Assembly (NCBI RefSeq): GCF_021534965.1
Contig: NZ_CP091037.1
Location: 2,983,501-3,047,500, forward strand
From: Muricauda sp. SCSIO 65647
GTDB taxonomy: Bacteria; Bacteroidota; Bacteroidia; Flavobacteriales; Flavobacteriaceae
DNA length: 64,000 bases
Direction of reading: 5' to 3'
Shown: positions 16,945 through 25,520 of the stretch, one piece after another
Position numbering within the stretch: position 1 is the stretch's first letter
Layout: the number at the start of each line of letters is the position of its first letter
The notes under the pieces: generated by a model
What the model saw: the letters and a program-made list of their open reading frames with translations, nothing else
Databases searched by the model: none
What the model was told of the DNA's origin: nothing
Made by a program: the position numbers and the translations under genes

Positions 16945-16961
16945 GTGATCGCGGCAGGATT
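16945..16961 (-). repeat. Partial duplicate of the tRNA-Arg 3' end
   Basis: Seventeen bases here (GTGATCGCGGCAGGATT, plus-strand text) match 17088-17104 at the 3' end of the tRNA-Arg gene with one mismatch. Such duplicates can mark att sites of elements that integrate into tRNA genes, and an integrase remnant is nearby. Confidence 0.5.
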
Positions 16962-16994
16962 GAGCGAGGTCATCACTGCAACGCTCCGCGTTGA

Positions 16995-17083
16995 GAACCA
17001 ACAAAAAGAAACCGTAACCTGCGCAAAACAAAAAAGCAAGCTATTGGTTTCGCTTGCTTTGGTTTCAACCTTTTTGTTGGTTC
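16995..17083. repeat. Long nested inverted repeat beside tRNA-Arg
   Basis: The outer arms are 16995-17008 (GAACCAACAAAAAG) and 17070-17083, perfectly complementary over 14 bases; a further GAAACC/GGTTTC pair lies inside; the inner stem is AAAGCAAGC/GCTTGCTTT at about 17034-17060. It begins six bases beyond the tRNA-Arg 3' end and may act as its terminator or mark an inserted element end. Confidence 0.6.
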
Positions 17084-17088
17084 ATTCG

Positions 17089-17162
17089 TGATCGCGACAG
17101 GATTCGAACCTGTGACCGTCTGCTTAGAAGGCAGATGCTCTATCCAGCTGAGCTACGCGACC
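17089..17162 (-). tRNA. tRNA-Arg (anticodon TCT)
   Basis: A complete 74-base cloverleaf reads on the minus strand: acceptor GGTCGCG with CGCGATC (one G-T pair), D-arm GCTCAGCTGGATAGAGC, anticodon loop CTTCTAA (TCT), T-arm with GGTTCGAATCC. CCA is not encoded. It is the last of three tRNA genes in a row. Confidence 0.97.
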
Positions 17163-17215
17163 ATAGATATTTAAAAATAAAACAAAAAACCGGACACTTT
17201 GTCCGGTTGTTTTTG

Positions 17216-17290
17216 TCGGGGTGGCAGGATTCGAACCTGCGACCTCCTGCTCCCAAAGCAGGCGCGATAACCGGGCTACGCTACACCCCG
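17216..17290 (-). tRNA. tRNA-Pro (anticodon TGG)
   Basis: A 75-base cloverleaf on the minus strand with acceptor CGGGGTG paired with CACCCCG, anticodon stem CTGCT/AGCAG around TTTGGGA (TGG), and T-loop GGTTCGAATCC. It is the middle gene of the three-tRNA cluster. Confidence 0.97.
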
Positions 17291-17370
17291 TACTGAGCGT
17301 TATAAAATGCCTTGTCGACATTTTGGCAAAAGGGCCAGCTGGTCTGTGGGCCTTTCTTAGCTCACTCTGG

Positions 17371-17454
17371 CGGAGAGACCGGGACTCGAACCCGGGCAGC
17401 ACTTACGCGCTGACAGATTAGCAATCTGCTCCGTTACCACTCCGGCACCTCTCC
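17371..17454 (-). tRNA. tRNA-Ser (anticodon GCT)
   Basis: A class II tRNA of 84 bases on the minus strand: acceptor GGAGAGG with TCTCTCC, anticodon GCT in ATTGCTAAT, a long variable arm (TCAGCGCGTAAGTGCTG region) and T-loop GGTTCGAGTCC. It is first in the cluster. Confidence 0.96.
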
Positions 17455-17538
17455 AATATTTAAACGAACTCCGCTAAAAAGCGGATGCAAAAATACTTTT
17501 TCAATTGTAAGGAAGCAATTATTTTTTTAATTATTTGG

Positions 17539-19983
17539 CTATAATCTTGATAAAGAACTCAAAGTGCCTCTTTTGCCCTCTGGGGTTATGGTCTTGACAT
17601 CTAAAAGCACACTTTTGAGATTTTTGGGAACAATGAACTCTAGGGAAGCCTCTCCATTTTCATCTGTTCTTAAAGTGGGGTTCCAATATAAAGTTGAAAG
17701 GCTTTTGGTCTTTGATGATTTTCTTTTTTTTGAAGCAAAGTAATCTTCCACGTCAATAGGGGGTTGAAACCCTTCAAAAGTGATCTGTGCTTCATTTCTA
17801 TTTACAGACTCCGTTGAATAGGCACCTTGGTTGGTGTAGATCATAATCACCCCGCCCGAGCCCCGGGTTCCGTATATGGCGGCGTTGGCCCCAAAAAGCA
17901 GTTCAATGCGCTCTACATCAGAAAATGGAACCATGTCCATCACTTCCCTTAACTTGCTCGGCTGCGTGCCTGATGATGCAGAATTATCAATGTCATTTCC
18001 AAATGATATAAAATCACTTGCAGATGATGTGGCCGCCCCTAATGGGGGAGCGTAATACGAATCTTGACTTAGGGGAAAACCATCTACTACCCATAACACG
18101 GGCCCAGCGCCTGCCATAGCTGGTAGTACCAAAGAGGGGTTTAAATCTCCCAGTCCGGAAACATATACCCCCGGAATGCCCAAGAACAGTTCGGGCAAGG
18201 TTTTTGGTCGTTCAGGATTTTGGTAGACCACCCTGCTTGGTTCAATGCCGTACACCGATGCCGAAACTTTGCCCAACTTTCTTTGCCCGATCAAGGTAAC
18301 GGCTTCCAAAGCAATCAAATTGGAAGGCTTGTCTTCAAAATCAAAGTCTGACAATCGTTTTTGGGGTATCATCTGTCCGCTTTGCTGAACTTGTTCACGG
18401 GCCTCAACGACCGCTCCTTTGTCCATTTGTAGCTTGGGTAACTCATATCGATAGGGAATTACCTTTACCAATTGTTCTTTGACGTTTTTACCCTCTCTTC
18501 TAAATGTCATGGTCACCTCGCCTTCAAATTGAAGCCCTGTTAGAGTAAACAGGCCTTTTGAATTGGTGTCAACTTCCCTTACTTCAATATCTTTCTTGTC
18601 TTTGATAAAAATTTGGATCTTGTCGTTGGCCAACAGGCTATTGTTCAAATCATAGGCCTGACCATAGAATTCCAAACCATTTTGAAAAGAATAGCTGATT
18701 TGATCGGGTAACTCGTTTTCGGGGGCCATTGATGTTGTTTCAGGAAAGCGTTGGGCCAAAACCTTGAGATCTTTCAAAAAACTAATACCTCGTTCATCGC
18801 TTGCCTGTGCCATCGCATCAGCGATGTTGTCAACATTTTTAATGCTTACCATGACCTCAGAAGAAACAGGATTGCCTTCAACATCGATCAACCGTAATTT
18901 ATAACGAACCTTTCGCTTGCCTTCTTCTATGGGCCGGGATTCTTCGACAAAGCTAAACCTAAGATTTTTTTCACCGATATAAAAGGGTCTTTCCGCCCAT
19001 ATTTGGTCATATGCATCGACCAAGGTTAGATGTAACAAACCTTCGGGGAGACCTTCTTTTTTGATATCTACCTCGACAAAGTCTTTGTTATTATCAAACT
19101 TGATTTCAGATGTTATATACTCCTTGTCTTTATTGGTGCCCTTAAGGTAATATGTTCCATCCTGTAAACCTTCTGTGATACCGACCCTGACCTGTATTTT
19201 TTCATCATTAATGTTACTGGCATGAAGTACTGCTCCCTCTTCTAGGGATGGTGCCAACCTGATTTTTTCTCCTTCACGTCTTTCAAAATAATAGGTTTCA
19301 CCTTCGCCCGGCACAAATGTAAAAGTTGCCAAACCACTGCCATAATCCATCACCTGGGCCACCAACATGCCTTTTTCATCAATAATGGCTCCGTTAATGG
19401 CACCTCCGTCACTGTCTGATATAACGACTCTATTTTCAAGGCCGGTCACGAAGTGACCACCTTCTGCGACGATGCTTATCGATCGGTTCTTATAATCTTC
19501 CCCTTTTTTTGATTTTGAGACCAAGATTTCTTTTACAGGAAGGCTTTCTTCCCCATAGTTCAACATCCAACGGGTGTAGGCCCTTAGGTAATATTTGCCG
19601 TCATCGATTTTTTTGGGGAGCTCGATGATGCCATCCGTAGAACCCTTTTCAATTCTATGGTATTGGTCAATGACCAGATTGCCTTTGGTATCTAAAAGCT
19701 CTACACGAAGCACGGTGCTTGCACTTATGCGCAATTGTTTGGGTCCTGTAAGCACATAAGCTTTAAAAAAAAGGGTTTCTTTAGGTTTGTATACTTCTGA
19801 ATCTGTATGTAAAAGAACCTGTTCACGCCATATGGCGAGCGAATCTTTCTGTGTATTCTGGTAGAACGGTTTAGCTTGGTGAAAAGAACGTGATAATTCA
19901 GCTTGGGGACCATGGGCTTGAGATTGTGCAAGAAGAAAAAAGCCAAAAACGAAGCAAGCTGTGAGCAGGAACCTTTTTTTCAT
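17539..19983 (-). CDS. Exported MG2-like / TonB-plug domain protein without a barrel
   Basis: An 814-residue exported protein. The start at ATG 19983 opens on the signal peptide MKKRFLLTACFVFGFFLLAQ; an in-frame upstream ATG would hide it. The N-terminal region resembles alpha-2-macroglobulin MG2-type beta domains (HTDSEVYKPKETLFFKAYVL). Ig-like stretches follow, then a TonB-plug-like domain near residues 580-720 (LPELFLGIPGVYVSG, LWVVDGFPL, VERIELLFGANAAIYG, GSGGVIMIYT). After the plug only about 85 residues remain, too few for a beta barrel. The type is common in Flavobacteriia but its function is not known to me. It follows no operon partner. Confidence 0.8.
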   Translation of the reverse strand: MKKRFLLTACFVFGFFLLAQSQAHGPQAELSRSFHQAKPFYQNTQKDSLAIWREQVLLHTDSEVYKPKETLFFKAYVLTGPKQLRISASTVLRVELLDTKGNLVIDQYHRIEKGSTDGIIELPKKIDDGKYYLRAYTRWMLNYGEESLPVKEILVSKSKKGEDYKNRSISIVAEGGHFVTGLENRVVISDSDGGAINGAIIDEKGMLVAQVMDYGSGLATFTFVPGEGETYYFERREGEKIRLAPSLEEGAVLHASNINDEKIQVRVGITEGLQDGTYYLKGTNKDKEYITSEIKFDNNKDFVEVDIKKEGLPEGLLHLTLVDAYDQIWAERPFYIGEKNLRFSFVEESRPIEEGKRKVRYKLRLIDVEGNPVSSEVMVSIKNVDNIADAMAQASDERGISFLKDLKVLAQRFPETTSMAPENELPDQISYSFQNGLEFYGQAYDLNNSLLANDKIQIFIKDKKDIEVREVDTNSKGLFTLTGLQFEGEVTMTFRREGKNVKEQLVKVIPYRYELPKLQMDKGAVVEAREQVQQSGQMIPQKRLSDFDFEDKPSNLIALEAVTLIGQRKLGKVSASVYGIEPSRVVYQNPERPKTLPELFLGIPGVYVSGLGDLNPSLVLPAMAGAGPVLWVVDGFPLSQDSYYAPPLGAATSSASDFISFGNDIDNSASSGTQPSKLREVMDMVPFSDVERIELLFGANAAIYGTRGSGGVIMIYTNQGAYSTESVNRNEAQITFEGFQPPIDVEDYFASKKRKSSKTKSLSTLYWNPTLRTDENGEASLEFIVPKNLKSVLLDVKTITPEGKRGTLSSLSRL

Positions 19984-20080
19984 AGTTTTACTATTAGTTA
20001 TAGAAGGAATACTTTTAAGCCTAACTAAAGTTAGCATATTAAACCAGAAAAACCTCCTTGTTTTTCAATTCTTTAACGAT

Positions 20081-22120
20081 CTACTCTGGATATTCTACCC
20101 TTAAATGGTAAATATTGGTGAGCTTTTTCTTCAAGACCTTTTTGACCGCTTCAATTTCTTTGAAAGTGATATTGGCGTTTAAGAATTGATTGGCCGCAAT
20201 TTGGCCTTGCACAATTTTCTCAACAAAATTGTCGATGATGGGATACGTAGGTTCTTTGAGACTTTTTGAAGCTGCTTCAACTGCATCTGACATCATTAAT
20301 ATTGCTGTTTCTTTTGAGAATGGAATGGGGCCGGGATATTTAAAATCAGAATCCTTGGCAGTTTCATCCATTTCTTGCTGCTTTTTATAAAAATAATAGA
20401 CCAAGGTAGTGCCGTGATGGGTTCTGATAAAATCAATGACCCTATCGGGAATCTTGTTTTTCCGAGCTATTTCTATACCTTCAATCACATGGTCGATTAT
20501 GATTTTTGCACTTTCTTTAGGCGGCATGTCGTCATGCGGATTTGCATTTGTCGTCTGATTTTCGGTAAAAAAAGTAGGCCGGTTCATTTTGCCAATATCA
20601 TGGTATAACGCGCCCACCCTGACCAACATGGCATTGGCCCGTATTTCATTGGCGGCGGCTTCGGCAAGATTGGCCACTTGTAGTGAGTGGTGAAAGGTGC
20701 CCGGAGCTTTGTTTGCCAATTCTTTCAGAAGTTTTGAATTGGTATCTGAGAGCTCCAATAACGAAACATCTGAAACCAACTTGAAGATTTTTTCATACAG
20801 GTATATAAGTGGCATGGCAAATAGGGTGATCATGCCGTTTAACAGAAAGATTCCGAAGGTTATCCATTCAATTCCACTGATATTTCCCTCATGAATGATG
20901 TGAAAGGCAAAATATCCCACAATATAAATCAGCGTGATTTGACCGACCGATACAAAAAGATTGGCTCTTTTATATAGTTCCGAAACGGTAAGTATGGTGA
21001 CAATGCCCGCTATTATTTGCAAAAAGATGTATTCAAAGCTGTTGGGCACCACAAAACCCAATATCAGAATGGTGAGCACATGAACGAAAAGCCCCAATCT
21101 TGCATCGAAGAAGTTTTTGAGAATCAACGGCAGAATACAGAGCGGTACCACATAAACATAGGCCTCATTGGTCTTGACCACCAAAGTGGTCACGAAGACC
21201 ATCAAGATGACATTGAAAAAAATAAAGGTCACCTTGTTATCGTTGGCATATATTTCTGGTCGATATTTCTTCAAGAACAAAAAGAGCATCATCAATACCA
21301 AGGCGACCAATACCGCATAGCCGAACATGATATAATAAAAATTGTCGCCTTTCCAGAGCTCTGACTCAAACTCTTCTTTTAAGGAAGTGAGCATTTTTAA
21401 ATTTTGAGACTCGACCACTTCACCTTTGGCTATGATCAAGGTGCCTTGCGAGACCTCACCCCTGGTAATGGATATCTGTGAAAGTTCTTCTTGCAATGCT
21501 TTTTGTGTGAGCTCTTCATTGAGCAGCACATTGGGTCTAAGAACCCCGGTAAGGGCTTGGTACAATATGCCAGATCCCACACCAAGATTTTGGTCATTGA
21601 TCTCGGCTTGAATGAACGTTTCGGCTTTTTGCACATCTCTAATAAATATGCTGCCCAAAGTCTGGGCTTGGTTGTCTTTGACCAAAGCCACCGTACCGCT
21701 AGTGGGAAGTGAAGGAAAAATCCCATTTTCATACACTTGGTCAAGCAGTTCACTGCCGATTGCAAAAAAACGGTTGTATTGGCTATTGGTCAGACTACCT
21801 TGATCTTTCGTGTTTCTGAGACCCTTCTCAAAATCTGATAAGACATCTTGAAAGATTTGATCGTCAAAAGAATAATATACCACCTCACTGTCGCGTATGG
21901 CTTGCCGTTCTTCCGCTATTTCTTCATCTGTTTTCTTGATGGTAAAGTCGATCGGAGCGTATAGGTTTTCGTATTGCCATGGTTTTCCTTTTTGAAATTC
22001 ATATTTGAATTTTCCCCCTCTGGGAAAAAAGAAAACGATAAGGGCAGCCGATACGACATAAAGAAAATACTTGTAAATAACCGATTGGTTCTTGTAAAAG
22101 CCATCTAAAGTCTTTCCCAT
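20081..22120 (-). CDS. 7TM-HD domain phosphohydrolase (PgpH-like, probable c-di-AMP phosphodiesterase)
   Basis: A 679-residue inner-membrane protein. After one N-terminal helix (about residues 18-34) it has an extracytoplasmic 7TMR-HDED domain (to about 260), seven hydrophobic helices (about 265-460) and a cytoplasmic HD domain. The HD signature is FHHSLQVANLAEAAANE, ALYHDIGKM with the metal-binding His-Asp pair, then DHVIEGIEIARK and RTHHGTTLV. Listeria PgpH, with the same architecture, hydrolyses cyclic di-AMP; the assignment here is by domain order. The gene stands alone, divergent from the thiolase gene with 112 bases between. Confidence 0.9.
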   Translation of the reverse strand: MGKTLDGFYKNQSVIYKYFLYVVSAALIVFFFPRGGKFKYEFQKGKPWQYENLYAPIDFTIKKTDEEIAEERQAIRDSEVVYYSFDDQIFQDVLSDFEKGLRNTKDQGSLTNSQYNRFFAIGSELLDQVYENGIFPSLPTSGTVALVKDNQAQTLGSIFIRDVQKAETFIQAEINDQNLGVGSGILYQALTGVLRPNVLLNEELTQKALQEELSQISITRGEVSQGTLIIAKGEVVESQNLKMLTSLKEEFESELWKGDNFYYIMFGYAVLVALVLMMLFLFLKKYRPEIYANDNKVTFIFFNVILMVFVTTLVVKTNEAYVYVVPLCILPLILKNFFDARLGLFVHVLTILILGFVVPNSFEYIFLQIIAGIVTILTVSELYKRANLFVSVGQITLIYIVGYFAFHIIHEGNISGIEWITFGIFLLNGMITLFAMPLIYLYEKIFKLVSDVSLLELSDTNSKLLKELANKAPGTFHHSLQVANLAEAAANEIRANAMLVRVGALYHDIGKMNRPTFFTENQTTNANPHDDMPPKESAKIIIDHVIEGIEIARKNKIPDRVIDFIRTHHGTTLVYYFYKKQQEMDETAKDSDFKYPGPIPFSKETAILMMSDAVEAASKSLKEPTYPIIDNFVEKIVQGQIAANQFLNANITFKEIEAVKKVLKKKLTNIYHLRVEYPE

Positions 22121-22205
22121 CTTTTAGCAGTGTGCTTCAAAAATAGAAAAATATAGGATAGGGTTTTCAAAAGATAAGAATGTCAATCGCCTGACATTAA
22201 ATTTG

Positions 22206-22213
22206 TATTTTCG
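22206..22213 (+). promoter_or_regulatory. Possible promoter -7 box for the thiolase gene
   Basis: TATTTTCG followed by CA is a common form of the Bacteroidota -7 element (TAnnTTTG). A second match, TAAATTTG, lies at 22198-22205. Either sits 20-30 bases before the ATG at 22233. Confidence 0.4.
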
Positions 22214-22232
22214 CAGCAGTCAAAACTAGGTT

Positions 22233-23405
22233 ATGAAAGATGTTGTCATCGTATCTGCCGTAAGAACCCCGATTGGAAGTTTTATGGGCGCGCTCTCTAG
22301 TGTTCCTGCCCCTAAATTGGGTGCAATTGCCATTAAAGGCGCTCTTGAAAAAGCGGGAATAAAGCCTGAGACGGTAGATGAAGTATTAATGGGCAATGTG
22401 GTACAGGCCGGTACGGGCCAAGCCCCGGCACGCCAGGCGGCCCTATATGCCGGAATTCCTGATACAGTACCTTGTACCACGGTCAATAAGGTTTGTGCCT
22501 CAGGCATGAAAGCGGTGATGCAAGCTGCCCAATCCATTGCATTGGGCGATACCGATATTGTTGTGGCCGGAGGTATGGAGAGTATGAGCCTAATACCCCA
22601 CTATGTGCATATGCGGAACGGCCAAAAATTTGGCCCCGCCACTTTGGTCGATGGAATGCAGAGAGACGGTTTGGTCGATGTCTACGATCAACATGCGATG
22701 GGTGTATGTGCCGATGCCTGTGCGGTTGAACATAATTTCTCTAGGGAAGAGCAAGATGCTTTTGCGATTCAATCGTATGAGAGGTCTGCAAAGGCTTGGA
22801 ATGAAGGTAAGTTTGCAGATGAGATCATTCCTGTTGAGGTCCCGCAGCGTAGGGGAGAACCCATTGTCGTTTCGGAGGATGAGGAATACAAGAACGTGAA
22901 GATGGATAAGATTCCGAACTTACGCCCAGCTTTTTCAAAAGAAGGCACAGTCACGGCAGCGAATGCTTCTACCATCAATGATGGTGCTGCAGCATTGGTA
23001 CTCATGAGTGCCGAAAAGGCTGCAGAGCTTTCCATAAAGCCGATGGCCAAGATTGTCAGTTATGCCGATGCGGCCCAAGAACCCAAATGGTTTACCACAG
23101 CGCCAGCGAAGGCATTGCCAAAAGCGCTGGCAAAGGCTGACCTAAAGATCGGAGACATAGATTATTTTGAGTTCAATGAGGCTTTTTCGGTAGTGGGTCT
23201 CGCCAATATCAAACTTCTTGGGCTAACCGATGAAAATGTCAATGTAAACGGTGGGGCCGTTTCTTTAGGCCACCCACTGGGTTGTTCAGGTGCTCGAATA
23301 TTGGTCACGTTGTTGAACGTTCTTGAGCAGAAAAATGCCAAAAAAGGTGCAGCGGCGATATGCAATGGTGGAGGTGGCGCTTCTGCAATGGTTATTGAAC
23401 GATAA
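22233..23405 (+). CDS. Acetyl-CoA C-acetyltransferase (thiolase)
   Basis: A 390-residue thiolase that joins or splits acetyl-CoA units (acetoacetyl-CoA metabolism). The nucleophile is Cys88 in TTVNKVCASGMKA. The downstream catalytic motifs are all present: NEAFSVVGL, GHPLGCSGAR with its His, and CNGGGGASAMV with the second Cys near the C-terminus. Length and the AVRTPIGSFMGALSSVPAP opening favour the biosynthetic AtoB/PhbA type over FadA. It is followed at 17 bases by the NlpC/P60-like gene, an arrangement that looks operonic. Confidence 0.93.
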   Translation: MKDVVIVSAVRTPIGSFMGALSSVPAPKLGAIAIKGALEKAGIKPETVDEVLMGNVVQAGTGQAPARQAALYAGIPDTVPCTTVNKVCASGMKAVMQAAQSIALGDTDIVVAGGMESMSLIPHYVHMRNGQKFGPATLVDGMQRDGLVDVYDQHAMGVCADACAVEHNFSREEQDAFAIQSYERSAKAWNEGKFADEIIPVEVPQRRGEPIVVSEDEEYKNVKMDKIPNLRPAFSKEGTVTAANASTINDGAAALVLMSAEKAAELSIKPMAKIVSYADAAQEPKWFTTAPAKALPKALAKADLKIGDIDYFEFNEAFSVVGLANIKLLGLTDENVNVNGGAVSLGHPLGCSGARILVTLLNVLEQKNAKKGAAAICNGGGGASAMVIER

Positions 23406-23422
23406 ATGCAGCGCCAGCTTTC

Positions 23423-24172
23423 ATGAAGTACGGTATCTGTCCTTTAAGTATTGTTCCCGTTAGGGCCGATAAAGAATACATGGCCGAAATGACCTCGCAA
23501 TTGCTTTATGGGGAAGGCTTTAAAGTTTTGGAACAGCAAAAAAAGTGGTCGAAGATCCGTAACGCCTATGACCACCATGAAGGATGGGTCGAAAACGGGC
23601 AATACCGTGAAATTACTGAAGATGAATATAAAGGATTGACCTCTGGGGCGGAAGAACTGTCGCAAGACCTTATAGCGCATATAGCTCTTTCCAATCAAAG
23701 CTTGATGCCCATTTTGTTCGGTTCGATTACCAGTGGAAGCCAATTGTTGAAGCACCACTTTGAGGGCAATGCGGTGCAGGGTGCCAAGAAAAAGAAAAAC
23801 TTGGTCGAAACCGCCTTGCTCTATTTGAATGCGCCGTTTCTCAGTGGTGGCAAGACCCCCTTTGGGGTCGATGCTTCCGGATTTTCACAAATGGTGTACA
23901 GAATTAATGGATATCAATTGAAAAGGGATGTTGAAGAACAATCTAGAGAAGGCCAAGCCCTTAGTTTCATTGAGGAGAGTGAGCCGGGCGACCTCGCTTT
24001 TTTTGATGATAAGGAAGCCAGGATCGATCATGTCGGGATCATTTTGCCCGACAATTACATCATTCATGTCAACGGTAGGGTGAGAATCGATAGATTGGAC
24101 CATACAGGCATTTTCAACACCGAAATCAATAGATATACCCATCAACTTAGGGTGATCAAGAAAATAGCATAA
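23423..24172 (+). CDS. C40 (NlpC/P60) peptidase-like protein lacking the catalytic cysteine
   Basis: A 249-residue protein with an N-terminal SH3-like region (about residues 1-65) and a C-terminal NlpC/P60 domain (about 125-249), the layout of YkfC-type cell-wall gamma-D-Glu-diamino-acid endopeptidases. The active-site strand reads GVDASGFSQMVYR: where the family has Cys, codon GCT gives Ala151. The other catalytic positions remain, His203 in DHVGIIL and His215 in IIHVNG. No signal peptide is seen, as usual for this group in Flavobacteriaceae. It may be a non-hydrolytic binding protein. A bidirectional terminator follows. Confidence 0.85.
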   Translation: MKYGICPLSIVPVRADKEYMAEMTSQLLYGEGFKVLEQQKKWSKIRNAYDHHEGWVENGQYREITEDEYKGLTSGAEELSQDLIAHIALSNQSLMPILFGSITSGSQLLKHHFEGNAVQGAKKKKNLVETALLYLNAPFLSGGKTPFGVDASGFSQMVYRINGYQLKRDVEEQSREGQALSFIEESEPGDLAFFDDKEARIDHVGIILPDNYIIHVNGRVRIDRLDHTGIFNTEINRYTHQLRVIKKIA

Positions 24173-24173
24173 T

Positions 24174-24210
24174 AAAAAGGGCCTTGATTTTTGGTCAAGA
24201 CCCCTTTTTT
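24174..24210. terminator. Bidirectional terminator
   Basis: AAAAAGGG.CTTGA and TCAAG.CCCTTTTTT pair around a short T-rich loop, with A- and T-runs at both sides. It lies between two convergent genes whose stops are at 24172 and 24230. Confidence 0.85.
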
Positions 24211-24229
24211 AAAATAATTAGAGAAAATA

Positions 24230-25492
24230 CTATTCGCCCAACAACTTCTTGACTCTCATGAAGTTTTCAGTGTCGCCCAAGGCGCCATAAATATTCTTTA
24301 ACTGGGTAAGAATGCTTTCGTTATCGGGATTTGCCTTAAGGGCCTCTTCCAAAACCGTTGCACCTTCTTGGAACAAATCGTCCTTTTTCTGCTTCAATTC
24401 TTCATATCGTTCGGTATCGGCCCTTGAAGTACCCAAACTGTTCATCTCATCGATAAGGGCATTGCCTTCGTTTACATAAGTGGTTGAAAGGTTCAACAAT
24501 GCATTCACATAACTAGGATCGACTGCGAGTGCTTTTTTATAGGCATCACGGGCTTCCTCAATATTTCCTTGCTCCATATTGATGACGCCAATATTATAAA
24601 GAAGATCAGGATTGTCAGGAGCCATTGCAGATGCTTCGGCCATCAACTCCTTAAACTTGTCTTTGTCGCCCATGGTGTAATAGAGGTTTGCTTTGTTCAA
24701 GACAAGGTTCACGTCATCAGGATTACTTTTGATAGCATCTTCATAAGCCGCCAAGGCTTCTTCATTTTTGCCCTGCTGTTGATAGATCAAGGCAATGTTC
24801 TTGACGATTTCCGCTTTTTTTGAAGGAGTCTTTTCTTCCTTGAAATCTTTGTACGCATTCGACTTTTTGTAAAGGTCGTATTCTTGTGCGGCCATCTCAA
24901 CAGTCTCGCCACTTGCAATCTCGGTTGCAGAATATTTTGTTTCTGAACCGTCATAGTTCAGCTCTTTTAGTTCATTGTAGTAGGCCAACGCCTCGTCATA
25001 GTGTGCGCCATTTACCGCACTACTGGCCGCATAATAAAGATAGATGGTGTCAGTAGGGCTAAGCTTAAAGCTCATATAGAGTTTTTCGGCACCTTCTTTG
25101 AATTTCTTATTGTTATTGTCAGCAACTGCCGCATTGACCAGATCAGAGGTCATCTGCGAAAGCTTTTGCTTGGCCTCATTTGAATATTTGGCTTTACCGC
25201 TTTCTTCTTCTACAGAAATAGTTTTCTGATAAGCTTCAATGGCGGGTTCGAAGGCACCTGTGTCTCCTTTTTGCGCCAAATCGGCATATACATTTCCTTT
25301 GACAAAGTAGTAGTGTGCCTGCAATTTGGCATCGGCCCCGTCAACGGTTGAGGCGGCTCCTTCCAAAGCTGCCTTGGCCGTAGCGGCATCACCATTTTTC
25401 ATGGCTTTTTCAGCAGCTTTTATTTCATCTTTCTGTGCAAAGCCCACTGTAGTTGCCAATACAGTGAGTGCTATTAAAATTCGAGTTTTCAT
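24230..25492 (-). CDS. Exported tetratricopeptide-repeat protein
   Basis: A 420-residue protein with a cleavable signal peptide (MKTRILIALTVLATTVGFAQ) and several TPR units, clearest at about residues 225-345 (KNEEALAAYEDAIKSNPDDV, GNIEEARDAYKKALAVDPSY). The N-terminal part is rich in Lys and Ala. It should be a periplasmic scaffold or adaptor. It starts 28 bases after gyrA on the same strand and is probably cotranscribed. No enzymatic motif is seen. Confidence 0.9.
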   Translation of the reverse strand: MKTRILIALTVLATTVGFAQKDEIKAAEKAMKNGDAATAKAALEGAASTVDGADAKLQAHYYFVKGNVYADLAQKGDTGAFEPAIEAYQKTISVEEESGKAKYSNEAKQKLSQMTSDLVNAAVADNNNKKFKEGAEKLYMSFKLSPTDTIYLYYAASSAVNGAHYDEALAYYNELKELNYDGSETKYSATEIASGETVEMAAQEYDLYKKSNAYKDFKEEKTPSKKAEIVKNIALIYQQQGKNEEALAAYEDAIKSNPDDVNLVLNKANLYYTMGDKDKFKELMAEASAMAPDNPDLLYNIGVINMEQGNIEEARDAYKKALAVDPSYVNALLNLSTTYVNEGNALIDEMNSLGTSRADTERYEELKQKKDDLFQEGATVLEEALKANPDNESILTQLKNIYGALGDTENFMRVKKLLGE

Positions 25493-25520
25493 CAGTAATG
25501 CAATTTAGTATTTAGTTTGT

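Larger units (their letters stand above)
16570..17088. other. Non-coding stretch between small peptides and tRNA genes
   Basis: About 520 bases without a convincing gene. A 113-codon minus frame at 16698-17039 exists but its text is low in family signal and crosses several hairpins. Contents are a small stem at 16669-16685 (CTCTC/GAGAG), a stem near 16840-16860 (ACAGAGC/GCTCTGT), a terminator-like hairpin at 16911-16935, a tRNA-Arg 3'-end fragment at 16945-16961 and a long nested inverted repeat at 16995-17083. CAACGCTCC occurs twice. Confidence 0.6.

Noticed and set aside
16698-17039. 113-codon minus-strand frame next to the tRNA genes
   Set aside because: It runs across the tRNA fragment, terminator-like stems and one arm of an inverted repeat, has low-complexity basic text and no family signal; treated as non-coding.
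17054-17421. Open frames over the three tRNA genes on both strands
   Set aside because: They coincide with complete tRNA cloverleaves; the DRDRIRTCDRLLRRQ-type text is a known artefact of translated tRNA-Arg.
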